Source: JABAAI01 sp965261955
GTDB lineage: Bacteria; Spirochaetota; Leptospiria; Leptospirales; Leptonemataceae
Assembly: GCA_965261955.1 (NCBI GenBank)
Contig: CBDHEM010000069.1
Location: 124,001 to 188,000 of the forward strand
Reading direction: 5' to 3'
DNA: 64,000 nucleotides
Both the position numbers and the translations under genes were made by a program. Below the pieces are notes generated by a model. It was not told the DNA's origin and did no database searches. It saw nothing but the letters and a program-made list of their open reading frames with translations. The stretch's first letter is position 1. Each line of letters begins with the position of its first letter. Shown in pieces: positions 28,250 through 37,965 of the stretch.

Positions 28250-31200
28250 CTATCTCTGCCCCTTTATGATGTCCCCACAATCGGGTATTTTTGCATCGCC
28301 CTCATTCATGCTGATGTTATTCGTACCAGAGATGGTTTCACAGCTAGTACCGCTATATAACACGGCGGGAAACTGAGTCCCTGTACCAAAGTGCCAGTTT
28401 CCAGTGCTTCCGGTCGTCCAGCCCGAAGTGGAGGTGAGGACTATTATTCCGGGGACTGTTTTACTCTTACAATTGGAGACCGAACACGTCCCACTACTAC
28501 CAATGCCATTAGTGCCAGAGCTATCCACAAAATAATTTATTCCACTCACACTAGCACCACTACCACCCATATCACCCACCAGGCCACCTACAGAACCATC
28601 ACTACTCACAGTCGTCGCAGTCACATTACCTGCAGCATAGCTATTACTCACACTACTACTACTAAGACCACCCACCAGGCCGCCTACAGAACTACTATTA
28701 CTCACAGTATCCACAGCCACATTACCTGTAGCATAGCTATTACTCACACTACTACGACCACCACTATTATTAAAGTGCCTAAAGTTACCCACCAGGCCGC
28801 CTACAGCACCATAGCTCACAGTATCCACAGCCACATTACCTGTAGCATAGCTATTACTCACACTACTACGACCACCACTATTATTAAAGTGGCTGACCTC
28901 ACCCACCAGGCCGCCTACAGTACCACCACTCACCTTCACATTACCTGTAGCATAGCTATTACTCACACTCATACTCACACCAGCAGCACTACTAATATCA
29001 CCCACCAGACCGCCTACAGAACCACTATTACTCACGGTATCCACATTCACATTACCTGTAGCATAGCTATTACTCACACTCATATCACCACTACCGCTAC
29101 CACTATAGCTAAAGTCGCCCATCAGGCCGCCTATCTCACTGCCATTACTCACAGTCACATCACCCGTGGCATAGCTATCACTCACACTCACACTCACACT
29201 ACCACTATTACTATGACCATAATAATTAAGACCATTAAGACCACCCACCAGGCCGCCTACACGATGCACACTACCTACATAATCGCCAGTATTCACAGTC
29301 TTAGTCTTCACAGTCACAGCGCCTGTGGCACGGCTGTTACTTACACTACCAAAAGGACTCCTAAAGCCACCCAGCAAGCCGCCTACCCTACCACCTATAT
29401 CAGTAGTATTATTAGAAATCACAGCACTCGCAGTATTCACAGTCTTCATAGTAATAGTCACAGTCACATTACCCATGGCATAGCTGTTACTCACACGAAA
29501 ACTATCGCTATCATCACCACCAGCGCCACCCACCAGCCCTCCGATATCATATACATAAGCATCTACATCTGCAGATGTATAACTATAAGGAGTACTATCT
29601 GGATACGTAGACATCTTCGCTGTCGCGGTCACGGTCACGGTCGCAACCACAGCCACAGCCACATCGGCATAGCTGTCACTTACGCTACCAGAACCATACA
29701 TATAACCCACCAGACCGCCTACAGACTCACTACGACCACTCACATCACCCGTGGCATGGCTGTTACTCACACCACCAGAACTACCAAACTCAAAATAACC
29801 CACCAAGCCACCTACACTAGAATCGCCTCTCATGTAAACGTTCTCTACCCCAACGTTCTTAATCTCAGCGTTGAAGGTAACACCAAATAAACCTACGCCA
29901 AAATTAGTTGGACGATTCACATAGAGTTTCTCGATTTTGTAGCCAGCCCCATCAAAACTACCTTTGAAGGCTCTCCTCGTTGAGGCCACAGCAGCCTCAG
30001 CTTCAGTCTCAGGGAAAGTCCCTATGGGTTCAAAGCCCGCACAAGTGGCTGTAGCCCCGTTGCTACCGTTATAGGCGGTGCAATTAGAGGCGCCCTCGCT
30101 CCAGCTCGCGCTGGCGTCAATGTCATTGCCCAAGCGGTAGTGTTTAGTTAGGCCGTTCTTGATGGTTTTGAGTTGGGCATAAGTCGTAATGATGATGGGG
30201 AAGCTGGGAAAATCCCCTCGTGCAATGGCAATGGGCTGCCCTGAGATAAGAGAGCCACAAGCGGGCAGGGCTCCACTCCCACACCACCTTGGACCGGTAG
30301 TCGTTGGATTCTGGACATACTTGACCGCGGGCAACTGAGTCGTTGTACCAAAGTGCCAGTCTCCCGTGGCCCCGGTCGTCCAGCCCGAAGTGGAGGTGAG
30401 GGCCGCGATTTGGACGCCTGTTTTACGCACACAAACGGAGGACGAACACGATCCACTACCAATGCCATTAGTGCCAGAGCTATCCACAAAGTAATTTATT
30501 CCACTCACACTCACACTCACACTACTACTGCTACTGCTACTGCTACTATAACTACTAAAACCACCCACCAGGCCGCCTCCAGAACTCACAGCGCCTGTGG
30601 CATAGCTATCACTCACACTCAGACTACCACTAGCACTAGCATTAGCACCAACAGAACTAAGAAGACGACCCACCAGGCCGCCTACTTCAGCACCATAGCT
30701 CACAGTAGCCACATCCACATTACCTGTAGCATAGCTATTACTCACACGCATACTCACACTAGCACTAGCACTACCATCATTACTATAGGCAAATTTACCC
30801 ATCAGGCCGCCTATCTGACTACCATTACTCACAGTCACATCACCTGTGGCATAGCTATTACTCACACTCACACTCACACTCACACTACCACTCTTATGAT
30901 AAGAATCATAGCTACCGGTACCCACCAGGCCGCCTACACCCGACATAGTACCTACATAAGCACCAGTATTCACAGTATTCACAGTCACAGCACCCGTGGC
31001 ATAGCTGTTACTTACACTACCAGAAGGACTCCTAAAGCCACCCATCAGGCCGCCTACACTACCACCTACAGTAGTACTATTATAAGAAATTACAGCTTTC
31101 ATAGGATTTTCAGTCTCTACAGTCACAGTCACAGTCACATCACCCGTGGCATGGCTGTTACTCACACGAAGACTATCGCCATCATCACCACCAGAGCCAC

Positions 31201-34200
31201 CCACCAGACCGCCGATATTAGATACATAAGCATCTGCATCTGCAGATGTATAACTATCAGTAGTACCATCTGGATTCACAAACGTAGACATCTTCGCTGT
31301 CGCGGTCACGGTCACGGTCGCAGCCACAGTCACAGCCACAGCGGCATAGCTGTCACTTACGCTACCAGAACCAGATATCCAACCCACCAGGCCGCCTACT
31401 CCACCACGACCACTCACAGTTACGTCACCTGTGGCATAGCTGTCACTTACGCTACCAGAACCATACATGCACCCCACCAAGCCCCCTACACCAAAATCAG
31501 CGCCTTTCATGTAAACGTCCTCTAACCCAACCTTCTTAATCTCAGAGTTGGAGATGCCACCAAAGAGACCTGCGTTACCGCAATCGGTACTTGGGGTTGG
31601 GGTACTTGGACGATTCACATAGAGTTTCTTGATTTTATGGCCAGCCCCATCAAAACTACCTTTAAAGGCACTCGCTACGACCACAGCCTCATCCTCATCA
31701 TCAATCAGAGTCCCTATGGGTTCAAAGCCCGTACAAGTGGCTGTAGCCCCGTTGCTACCGTCGTAGGCGACGCAACCGCTTGCGCCCTCGCTCCAGCTAG
31801 CGCTTGCATCAATGTCATTGCCCAAGCGATAGTGTTTAGATAGGCCGTTCTTGATGGTTTTGAGTTGGGCATAAGTTGTAATGATGATGGGGTTCGCCTT
31901 ACTATTAGCCGTACTCCCTCCCACGCATGTACTACGACTCGAACTCGAAACAGAAAGCATGCCGCTATTACAGGTTGCGGTGGCTGATCCCTGGAGGGGC
32001 CCATCCGCATCCGTTAGCGTTACACTTTGCCCGTTGGGCACAACGGCCGCTGTCGTAGCCAAGCACGTATTTGTTCCCGCCGTCCAGTTTACTGTGGTAG
32101 CCGAGGGGCAATTGAGGTTCACCGCCACCTCAGATTCAGCGGCGGACTCAGCGTAGATGTTGCTTGGCCCATAAACCCTGAGGCTATAGAAGTAGCTAAC
32201 GCTCTCTGTTTTGGCTGAGGGAACCTGCCAACTTGTACCTGTACCATTATAGACCTCTGTATAGACCCCGGCACCTGATCCAGACCCCTTCTTCTCTCTT
32301 AAAACATATCGCATAGCTCCCGTCACAGACGTCCAGCTAATCTCATAGCTACCATCGAGTGAAGGGCTTTCATCGCTTGTCAGAACGGGCGGGGTTAAGT
32401 CACGCGTTATCACAGACAATGATGACGAAGGACTAAGCGTTGCCGTCGAACAGGCCGCATCAGCGCAGGCCGCTAGTTGGTACGCATGAACGCTAGCGGC
32501 TGCTTTGGCGGGGATGCGCGATGTTGTTGCGCCTGGCGGGAGGGGGATCACCGTGCCGTCTTCCGTAAGCTTGTAGGCAACGGCTCCCGTCACTGAACCC
32601 CACGCAAGGGTGTAAGAACCATCGTGAGGATTACCTGAGCCATCCACCAGGCCTACGCCGATATAGGCGGTGAATTGCCCCGATGCAACGGCGAGAGTGG
32701 GAGCGCCCAATGACTGAAAGCTCACACCAAGATAATCAGCGACAGGAAGGCGAGGCGCGCAACCCACATCGCTACAGGCCCTCACGCGATATTTATAATT
32801 GCCCTTGGGCGCCGTAGCTCCGAGGTTCACGCCAAAGTGAACGCGACCATTTCTCTCAGTCGCGCCTCTTGCGTCTATATCCTGCCAAGTTGTTACAGCG
32901 CCAGGAACGCTTTCTTCTAGATGATAGCTATGCGTACTGTCATAGCCAGCCAAGACTGAGTCCCAACTGACAGAATAAGTGCCGTCATAGGAGGGGCTCT
33001 CATCGCTTGCGAGCATTGTCACGGTGGGCAGGGTGACCGTTACCCCTATTCGAGTAGAGGCGGCTCCACAATCGCCCTCTGCGTTACAGGCGCTGACTTC
33101 ATACGAATAATCGCGGTGCCCTGGCAGCGAAGAAAAAGAGTAGAGAGGAGAGCTAGGGGTGGTAGAGCTAGAGGTATTATAGCTTATAATTACGTCAGCA
33201 TAGGGCGTACCGTCTTTTTTTTGTCCACTCGCAGTGGACCTTATTTTATAGCTATGGGCATGGGGCATTGCGGTCCAACGCACATCATAGCTCCCATCTA
33301 TATCTGCCGTTATAGGCGCACTTGCACCCGTATCCGTAATCTTCACTCCCGTTGGGACAAGATAATTCACTCGCACCAGATGGTTATTCGCACTTGTCGT
33401 CCAGTCTGAGCTTTCAGAATCGCTTGCACTGCAACCAGAAACAACAGCACAGGCGCGCACGCGATAGGCGTAGCCCTTTTCTCCAGCTTGGTTTGAAAAC
33501 ACATGACTAACCGACGTGTCGGTCGTCAACATAACAGGGTTCCAAGTAGTTCCGCCGTCTTGACTTTCTTCTAGAAGGTAGCCGCCCGCAGCGCCGGCCA
33601 CGACGTCCCAGCTAATCGTATAGTCGCCATCATCAGAAGAAGCCACATTCGCCTGCAGATTTCCAGGGGCGGGAAGCCTTTCTACTCCCGCAATGCCTTC
33701 GCTCGAAGCGATACCCTCTATCACCGTTTTAGTTTTCGGTGCACACGTGAGCACCGGACAAGTACCAAAACCAGGACCAATGGCATTAGAACCAACAAAG
33801 TGATTTGTTCCAGTTACACTAGCTCCACTAACAAGCTGACCAAACAGGCCGCCAATGCTGAGACTAGAACCACTACCAGTCACAGCAGTCACAGTAGCCG
33901 TAGCATGACTATTACTCACACTACCACCATCCACACGACCCACCAGGCCGCCTGCATGACCATTACTAGCCATCACCCTACCCTTGGCATAACTGTCGCT
34001 TATAATACCATCACTACTTCCCACCAGACCGCCTGCAGCAGAACTACCACTACCCGTCACCTCCACGCTACTATCACCCGTAACAGAGCTTTTACTCACA
34101 CTACCAGACCCACCCACATGACCCACCAGGCCGCCTGTAGCAGAACTAACACTAGTATTAGCTGTCACAATCACAGTACTACCGGCATAGCTGTCGCTTA

Positions 34201-35251
34201 CACTACCATCACTACTTCCCACCAGGCCGCCTGCAGCAGAACTAGCACTACCCGTCACATCCACAGTCACAGTACTATCGCTTGTGACAGAGCTCTTACT
34301 CACACTACCAGACCCACCCACATGACCCACCAGGCCGCCTGCAACAAAACTAACATCACCTATCACACCCACAGTACTACCGGCATAGCTGTCGCTTACA
34401 CTACCACTACCAGAAATCTCACCCACCAAGCCACCTACATAACCATAACTCTTACCTGTAGTATAACTACCAGCGCCGCCTGGGCTAGTGTAACGCACAT
34501 AAATAGTCATAATCACCAAGGCACTACTCTTACTCACTCTACCAGACCCACCCACACGACCCACCAGGCCACCTGTAGCAGAACTATCACCACACTTGTC
34601 ACATTTCACAGTACTACTAGTACTACTAGTACTACTACCCGGGACAGAGCTCGTGACAGAGCTGTTACTCACACTACCAGACCCACCCATATCACCCACC
34701 AGGCCACCTACAGAACTGGGAGCAGTGCTATTATTACTACTATTTATGTGAACGTCCTCTAACTCAACGTCCTCAATCTTAGCGTCAACGGTACTACCAA
34801 ACATACCTACATTATCAGCATCAGAATTAATATAGAGATTCGTAATTTTATGGCCATCCCCATCAAAACTACCTGTAAATTTATCCGCAGAGTTCCCTAT
34901 GGGTTCAAAGCCCTCACAAGTGGCTGTAGTCCCGCTGCTACCGGTATAGGCGACGCAACCAGAGGCGCCATCGCTCTGGCTCCTGCTGGCGTCAATGTCA
35001 TTGCCCAAGCGGTAGTCTTTATCCAGGCCGTTCTTCTTGATGTCTTTTAAGTCATCGTAATCATTGATAGTGATGGGACCCGATTGGCCCGTTTTTGTAT
35101 CTGCTCCCGCTGAGCCACCAGAACTACAAGCAGAATAAAGCAAAATAGATAGTATTGGAATCGTGAAGAAGGACAGAGTTACGTTTTGTTTACAGCCTCG
35201 CGAGACAGGGGATAGGATACGTTTAGTTATGCTGGTTCCGATAGTTTTCAT
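28250..35251 (-). CDS. Giant GLUG/FN3-like surface lipoprotein (2333 aa)
   Basis: Lipoprotein signal peptide with LYSACSS (Cys 42), nearly identical to the 447-aa paralogue. Three GLUG modules can be seen: about residues 55-520, 1120-1660 and 1685-2333. Each begins with an I(I/N)xYxxLKxI segment and YRLGNDIDAS, has a CxGFEPIG...GSFDGxGxKIxxLYxN region, many GGLVGxxxGSxSVSNSYATGxV repeats, and ends with a paired-Cys FVDSSGTNGIGS-type segment. Between modules 1 and 2 (about 525-1090) lie about five fibronectin-III-like domains (DGSYxISWxSVxGAxxYxLxE). Ser/Val runs encoded by 6-bp repeats (for example 30500-30550, 30860-30890) could vary in length. Base composition is clearly more GC-rich than the flanks. 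Predicted outer-surface adhesin-like protein; ligand unknown. Confidence 0.9.
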   Translation of the reverse strand: MKTIGTSITKRILSPVSRGCKQNVTLSFFTIPILSILLYSACSSGGSAGADTKTGQSGPITINDYDDLKDIKKNGLDKDYRLGNDIDASRSQSDGASGCVAYTGSSGTTATCEGFEPIGNSADKFTGSFDGDGHKITNLYINSDADNVGMFGSTVDAKIEDVELEDVHINSSNNSTAPSSVGGLVGDMGGSGSVSNSSVTSSVPGSSTSSTSSTVKCDKCGDSSATGGLVGRVGGSGRVSKSSALVIMTIYVRYTSPGGAGSYTTGKSYGYVGGLVGEISGSGSVSDSYAGSTVGVIGDVSFVAGGLVGHVGGSGSVSKSSVTSDSTVTVDVTGSASSAAGGLVGSSDGSVSDSYAGSTVIVTANTSVSSATGGLVGHVGGSGSVSKSSVTGDSSVEVTGSGSSAAGGLVGSSDGIISDSYAKGRVMASNGHAGGLVGRVDGGSVSNSHATATVTAVTGSGSSLSIGGLFGQLVSGASVTGTNHFVGSNAIGPGFGTCPVLTCAPKTKTVIEGIASSEGIAGVERLPAPGNLQANVASSDDGDYTISWDVVAGAAGGYLLEESQDGGTTWNPVMLTTDTSVSHVFSNQAGEKGYAYRVRACAVVSGCSASDSESSDWTTSANNHLVRVNYLVPTGVKITDTGASAPITADIDGSYDVRWTAMPHAHSYKIRSTASGQKKDGTPYADVIISYNTSSSTTPSSPLYSFSSLPGHRDYSYEVSACNAEGDCGAASTRIGVTVTLPTVTMLASDESPSYDGTYSVSWDSVLAGYDSTHSYHLEESVPGAVTTWQDIDARGATERNGRVHFGVNLGATAPKGNYKYRVRACSDVGCAPRLPVADYLGVSFQSLGAPTLAVASGQFTAYIGVGLVDGSGNPHDGSYTLAWGSVTGAVAYKLTEDGTVIPLPPGATTSRIPAKAAASVHAYQLAACADAACSTATLSPSSSLSVITRDLTPPVLTSDESPSLDGSYEISWTSVTGAMRYVLREKKGSGSGAGVYTEVYNGTGTSWQVPSAKTESVSYFYSLRVYGPSNIYAESAAESEVAVNLNCPSATTVNWTAGTNTCLATTAAVVPNGQSVTLTDADGPLQGSATATCNSGMLSVSSSSRSTCVGGSTANSKANPIIITTYAQLKTIKNGLSKHYRLGNDIDASASWSEGASGCVAYDGSNGATATCTGFEPIGTLIDDEDEAVVVASAFKGSFDGAGHKIKKLYVNRPSTPTPSTDCGNAGLFGGISNSEIKKVGLEDVYMKGADFGVGGLVGCMYGSGSVSDSYATGDVTVSGRGGVGGLVGWISGSGSVSDSYAAVAVTVAATVTVTATAKMSTFVNPDGTTDSYTSADADAYVSNIGGLVGGSGGDDGDSLRVSNSHATGDVTVTVTVETENPMKAVISYNSTTVGGSVGGLMGGFRSPSGSVSNSYATGAVTVNTVNTGAYVGTMSGVGGLVGTGSYDSYHKSGSVSVSVSVSNSYATGDVTVSNGSQIGGLMGKFAYSNDGSASASVSMRVSNSYATGNVDVATVSYGAEVGGLVGRLLSSVGANASASGSLSVSDSYATGAVSSGGGLVGGFSSYSSSSSSSSSVSVSVSGINYFVDSSGTNGIGSGSCSSSVCVRKTGVQIAALTSTSGWTTGATGDWHFGTTTQLPAVKYVQNPTTTGPRWCGSGALPACGSLISGQPIAIARGDFPSFPIIITTYAQLKTIKNGLTKHYRLGNDIDASASWSEGASNCTAYNGSNGATATCAGFEPIGTFPETEAEAAVASTRRAFKGSFDGAGYKIEKLYVNRPTNFGVGLFGVTFNAEIKNVGVENVYMRGDSSVGGLVGYFEFGSSGGVSNSHATGDVSGRSESVGGLVGYMYGSGSVSDSYADVAVAVVATVTVTATAKMSTYPDSTPYSYTSADVDAYVYDIGGLVGGAGGDDSDSFRVSNSYAMGNVTVTITMKTVNTASAVISNNTTDIGGRVGGLLGGFRSPFGSVSNSRATGAVTVKTKTVNTGDYVGSVHRVGGLVGGLNGLNYYGHSNSGSVSVSVSDSYATGDVTVSNGSEIGGLMGDFSYSGSGSGDMSVSNSYATGNVNVDTVSNSGSVGGLVGDISSAAGVSMSVSNSYATGNVKVSGGTVGGLVGEVSHFNNSGGRSSVSNSYATGNVAVDTVSYGAVGGLVGNFRHFNNSGGRSSVSNSYATGNVAVDTVSNSSSVGGLVGGLSSSSVSNSYAAGNVTATTVSSDGSVGGLVGDMGGSGASVSGINYFVDSSGTNGIGSSGTCSVSNCKSKTVPGIIVLTSTSGWTTGSTGNWHFGTGTQFPAVLYSGTSCETISGTNNISMNEGDAKIPDCGDIIKGQR

Positions 35252-35375
35252 GTTATTGACCTCTTTTTTTATGCTTCAGCTTCTATCTCGATTACGCACT
35301 CGATTACGTACGCGTTCCAAGGCAGAAGTGACCCCACTTCAAATTAGGCAGGGCGTACGTCAAACTGATTTTGGG
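35252..35375 (-). promoter_or_regulatory. Conserved leader/promoter of the long GLUG gene
   Basis: Counterpart of 20088-20210, with the same GAGGTCAATAACATG ribosome-site context, the same TCGATTACGCACTCGATTACG segment and the same CAAATTAGGCAGGGCGTACG block. Paralogue conservation over about 125 bp suggests that both GLUG genes share regulation. No experimental promoter is implied. Confidence 0.5.
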
Positions 35376-35485
35376 TAGAAAGGGCGTGCTTCTCAAACTG
35401 TTTCTACATGGGGCGTGATGGGCGTTGTGGTATATTCAGAAGTACACACAAATATCAAGCTGTTTTCAGGATCTCAGGGGCAGAA

Positions 35486-35510
35486 GAGATAACTAGCATC
35501 TAGTTATCTC
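35486..35510. terminator. Perfect hairpin at the 3' end of the redoxin operon
   Basis: An 11-bp perfect inverted repeat, GAGATAACTAG and CTAGTTATCTC around CAT, covers the stop codon of the small gene at 35493-35714. No T-run follows on either strand, so it is terminator-like rather than a clear Rho-independent terminator. Confidence 0.4.
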
Positions 35511-35714
35511 CCCTTTACAGTATAAATCATCCGTAATATACAACTTCCGTGGCTGTTCGTTAGAATAAAAGCCAGAACGAAGGTCTGGAATATCTTTGAG
35601 TATTTGAGATGAGAGTAAAAAATCTGGTCTATAAAATGTTTCTTGAAAATGTTTCTTGGTTAGAAGTAAAAACGAATTTTTGAATTCCTCAAACTTTTGA
35701 TATGTCTGGCTCAA
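35493..35714 (-). CDS. Small unknown protein coupled to the redoxin gene
   Basis: 73 aa. The ATG overlaps the redoxin stop by 4 bp, so it is likely translated from the same message. The sequence is soluble-looking, with aromatic and charged residues (FEEFKNSFLLLTKKHFQETFY) and two Cys near the C-terminus (LYCKGEITRC). No domain recognised. The stop falls within a hairpin. It could be a genuine small partner of the redoxin or a degraded gene end. Confidence 0.5.
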   Translation of the reverse strand: MSQTYQKFEEFKNSFLLLTKKHFQETFYRPDFLLSSQILKDIPDLRSGFYSNEQPRKLYITDDLYCKGEITRC

Positions 35715-36340
35715 ATTTTACATCCATCCTCATCACAAATACCAGTATTTGTTTGTGATCCTACAGGTGTTTCTGTGGATACAATTTTTTCGGATAGCAA
35801 CGTTCCAATCCAGTATCCAAGCGTTAGATCACTTATATGGCCAAACTTATGTAAACGCAGTTTCCCTGCTTTATCGATTAGAATAAGAGTCGGGGTTCCT
35901 TGCATTTGATACGCACGCATAGTTAGCGGCAGTCTCTGATCGTTCTCACCATACTTGTCGATACCAATTGGAAAGCGAAGCCGGTACTCGTGAACAAACA
36001 CTTCAAGCGCTTCCTGACCCATAACAGAATGATGTTCAAAGACAGTATGCAGACCAATTACAGCAACTTTTTTGGGATCGAACTCATCGTAAGTTTTTTG
36101 TGTTTGCGGAATGCCAACTTGTACACAACCCGGACAGAGCATTTGGAAAGAATGTAGTACCACCACTTTCCCAAGTAATGAGGCAAGCGTGATTGATTCT
36201 GATGTGTTGATCCAGCCAGAAGTTTGTAACTCAGGAGCTGGACTCTCACGATTACCAGTTTTTGTATCTAGGATTACAGCTTCCAATGGTAAACTTCCCG
36301 TATCAATGGCAGTTAGGCCTTTCTTATTCGTCTTCGTCAA
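35711..36340 (-). CDS. Thioredoxin-fold redoxin with CPGC motif
   Basis: 209-aa protein of the AhpC/TSA-redoxin (TlpA-like) superfamily. The redox motif CPGC lies in LHSFQMLCPGCVQVGIPQ near residue 75, and the cis-Pro loop is QGTPTLILIDKAG near 155. GLHTVFEHHSVMG and GIDKYGENDQRLP are typical of DipZ/TlpA-like redoxins. There is no clear signal peptide, so it is probably cytoplasmic; it may reduce disulfides or peroxides. The C-terminus has a Cys-containing tail (ICDEDGCKI). It may be linked to cytochrome c biogenesis, since ccmB/ccmC are 0.8 kb away, but that is inference and they are on the opposite strand. Confidence 0.8.
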   Translation of the reverse strand: MTKTNKKGLTAIDTGSLPLEAVILDTKTGNRESPAPELQTSGWINTSESITLASLLGKVVVLHSFQMLCPGCVQVGIPQTQKTYDEFDPKKVAVIGLHTVFEHHSVMGQEALEVFVHEYRLRFPIGIDKYGENDQRLPLTMRAYQMQGTPTLILIDKAGKLRLHKFGHISDLTLGYWIGTLLSEKIVSTETPVGSQTNTGICDEDGCKI

Positions 36341-36426
36341 GGAAAACTCTTTCTAAAAATGTAGAACCTATATGAAAATGAAAAGTAGCTTGACCCACAA
36401 GAAAACATTCACACACCTTGCTGTGT

Positions 36427-37050
36427 ATGATGCCTTCTACAAATTCAACTAGTTCTATGCCAGAGATTCATGAACTCATCCAAAAACGCCAGAGTGCAGT
36501 CGCTTTTACTACTCAAGAAGTAACACAGGCTACCTTGCTCCAACTATTTGAAGCAGCTCGCTGGGCTGCTTCTTGTTTTAATGAGCAACCTTGGCACTTT
36601 ATATTTGGCTCCAAGGGAAACCAGAAGGGAAACCAAAAAGAAGATTTTGAACGTCTTTTTTCTTGCTTACTGCCAGCCAACCAAGCCTGGGCCAAAAGTG
36701 CTTCTGTATTGCTATTAGCCATTGCACGACATAATTTTGTATATAAGGAACGCCACAATCCCCATGCTCTTTATGATTTGGGTCAGGCCGTAACACAGCT
36801 CTCTTTGCAAGCAACTCACCTTTCCGTAAATGTACACCAGATGGCAGGCTTTGACAAAACAAAAGCCCGCTCAGAGTTAAACATACCAGATGGGTATGAA
36901 CCCGTCGCAATGATTGCTTTGGGCTATCCTGCAAAAATAGATGATATTGATCCTGAATTACGAGATAGAGCTACAACTCCTCGAACAAGAAAAAAACTTT
37001 CAGATTTCCTTTTCCAAGGTCGCTGGGGTGAAGCGGTTACAAACCACTAA
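36427..37050 (+). CDS. Nitroreductase-family protein
   Basis: About 207 aa, FMN-dependent nitroreductase fold. The N-terminal IHELIQKRQSAVAF is the conserved R-S-x-R-x-F phosphate-binding segment in variant form; EAARWAASCFNEQPWHFIF matches the A-x-x-A-P-S-x-x-N-x-Q-P-W motif; the C-terminal EPVAMIALGYPAK is the usual closing motif. These enzymes reduce nitro compounds, quinones or flavins with NAD(P)H. The start is uncertain: ATGs at 36427 or 36430, or in frame at 36457, and none has a good ribosome site. It precedes ccmB by 78 bp on the same strand. Confidence 0.85.
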   Translation: MMPSTNSTSSMPEIHELIQKRQSAVAFTTQEVTQATLLQLFEAARWAASCFNEQPWHFIFGSKGNQKGNQKEDFERLFSCLLPANQAWAKSASVLLLAIARHNFVYKERHNPHALYDLGQAVTQLSLQATHLSVNVHQMAGFDKTKARSELNIPDGYEPVAMIALGYPAKIDDIDPELRDRATTPRTRKKLSDFLFQGRWGEAVTNH

Positions 37051-37128
37051 ACAAGCGGAATATCCACCCCAAGTCTTGATTTATAAAAAACGATATAAGG
37101 TTCTCATTGGGCTTTTAAAAAAAACCAC

Positions 37129-37851
37129 ATGGGTTTCTTTAAAACACTCTTTTGCATATATAGAAAAGATAGCCTGAGTGAATGGCGAAACCCAGTTAGT
37201 TTCCTCACTTCCTTACTCTTTGCAATGATACTCGCTTCTGTCTATAGCTATGCAATCCATCCGGACGTTTTCCTGTACAGAAGAAACTTTGAAGGCATAC
37301 TACTCGCTACACTTTTTTTTTCTTCTACGCTTTATAGTTCACAAAGCCTCCGATCTGAATTAGAAGCAGGGGCATTACGTATTATGAATATGAGTCTTCT
37401 AGATCCCTCTGGGGTGTACTTTGCAAAAGTAATCGTCCGTTGGCAAAACCAAGTCCTTTTTTTGTTTTTTTGTCTTCCGGTATATTTTCTTTTTTTACAG
37501 GGTGGGAGAGAAATAACGATGGGTGAGCCTCATAGTAATTTTCAAGAACGCTGGCTTCTACTATTGACTTGTCTTTCTATTTGTGCCTTCAGTTTATCAG
37601 CATTGGGGACTCTCTTTGCTTATATTTCTGTGGATAGTAATATCCGTAGCATACTCCTGCCTATACTACTTCTTCCTGTTTCTATGCCCATTTTTATCTT
37701 CGCAATAGAATTTTTAGAAGACAATCAAAATTTCACTTCTCTATTTCAAATACCCTTCAAGTCTTATCTTACATTAATAGCCCCTGCAGGTTTATATGGA
37801 GGAATAGGTTCTCTCTTTTATTTTCGCCTTGTGAGCGATACCCCACACTAG
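37129..37851 (+). CDS. ccmB: Haem exporter subunit CcmB
   Basis: 240-aa inner-membrane protein with about six spans. The N-terminal KDSLSEWRNPVSFLTSLLFAM and LRSELEAGALRIMNMSLLDPS segments, and the C-terminal SYLTLIAPAGLYGGIGSLFYF, match CcmB. With CcmA and CcmC it handles haem for periplasmic cytochrome c maturation. No ccmA ATPase is next to it; the preceding gene is a nitroreductase. ccmC follows 114 bp downstream, where the short AACTATAGCAAA motif is repeated. Confidence 0.92.
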   Translation: MGFFKTLFCIYRKDSLSEWRNPVSFLTSLLFAMILASVYSYAIHPDVFLYRRNFEGILLATLFFSSTLYSSQSLRSELEAGALRIMNMSLLDPSGVYFAKVIVRWQNQVLFLFFCLPVYFLFLQGGREITMGEPHSNFQERWLLLLTCLSICAFSLSALGTLFAYISVDSNIRSILLPILLLPVSMPIFIFAIEFLEDNQNFTSLFQIPFKSYLTLIAPAGLYGGIGSLFYFRLVSDTPH

Positions 37852-37965
37852 ACCATGGGCGCTAGACCATAGCAAAACTATAGCAAAACTATGACATCAA
37901 ATATAACCTCATCTACGTTAATATACCAATCATATTCATATATATGAAATAGAAATGAAATCATC

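Noticed and set aside
23277..28376. Many long plus-strand ORFs (up to 414 codons) across FAM2, with repeats such as KNKRSLF and QKQAKLV
   Set aside because: The same DNA repeat is read in all three frames in turn as the unit length varies; there are no ribosome sites, starts are incidental and the ORFs reflect stop-poor repeat composition.
28391..34762. Plus-strand ORFs of 499, 390 and 320 codons rich in Thr, His and Ile opposite the GLUG gene
   Set aside because: They are antisense shadows of the repetitive Ser/Val/Gly coding sequence; composition and lack of ribosome sites argue against them.
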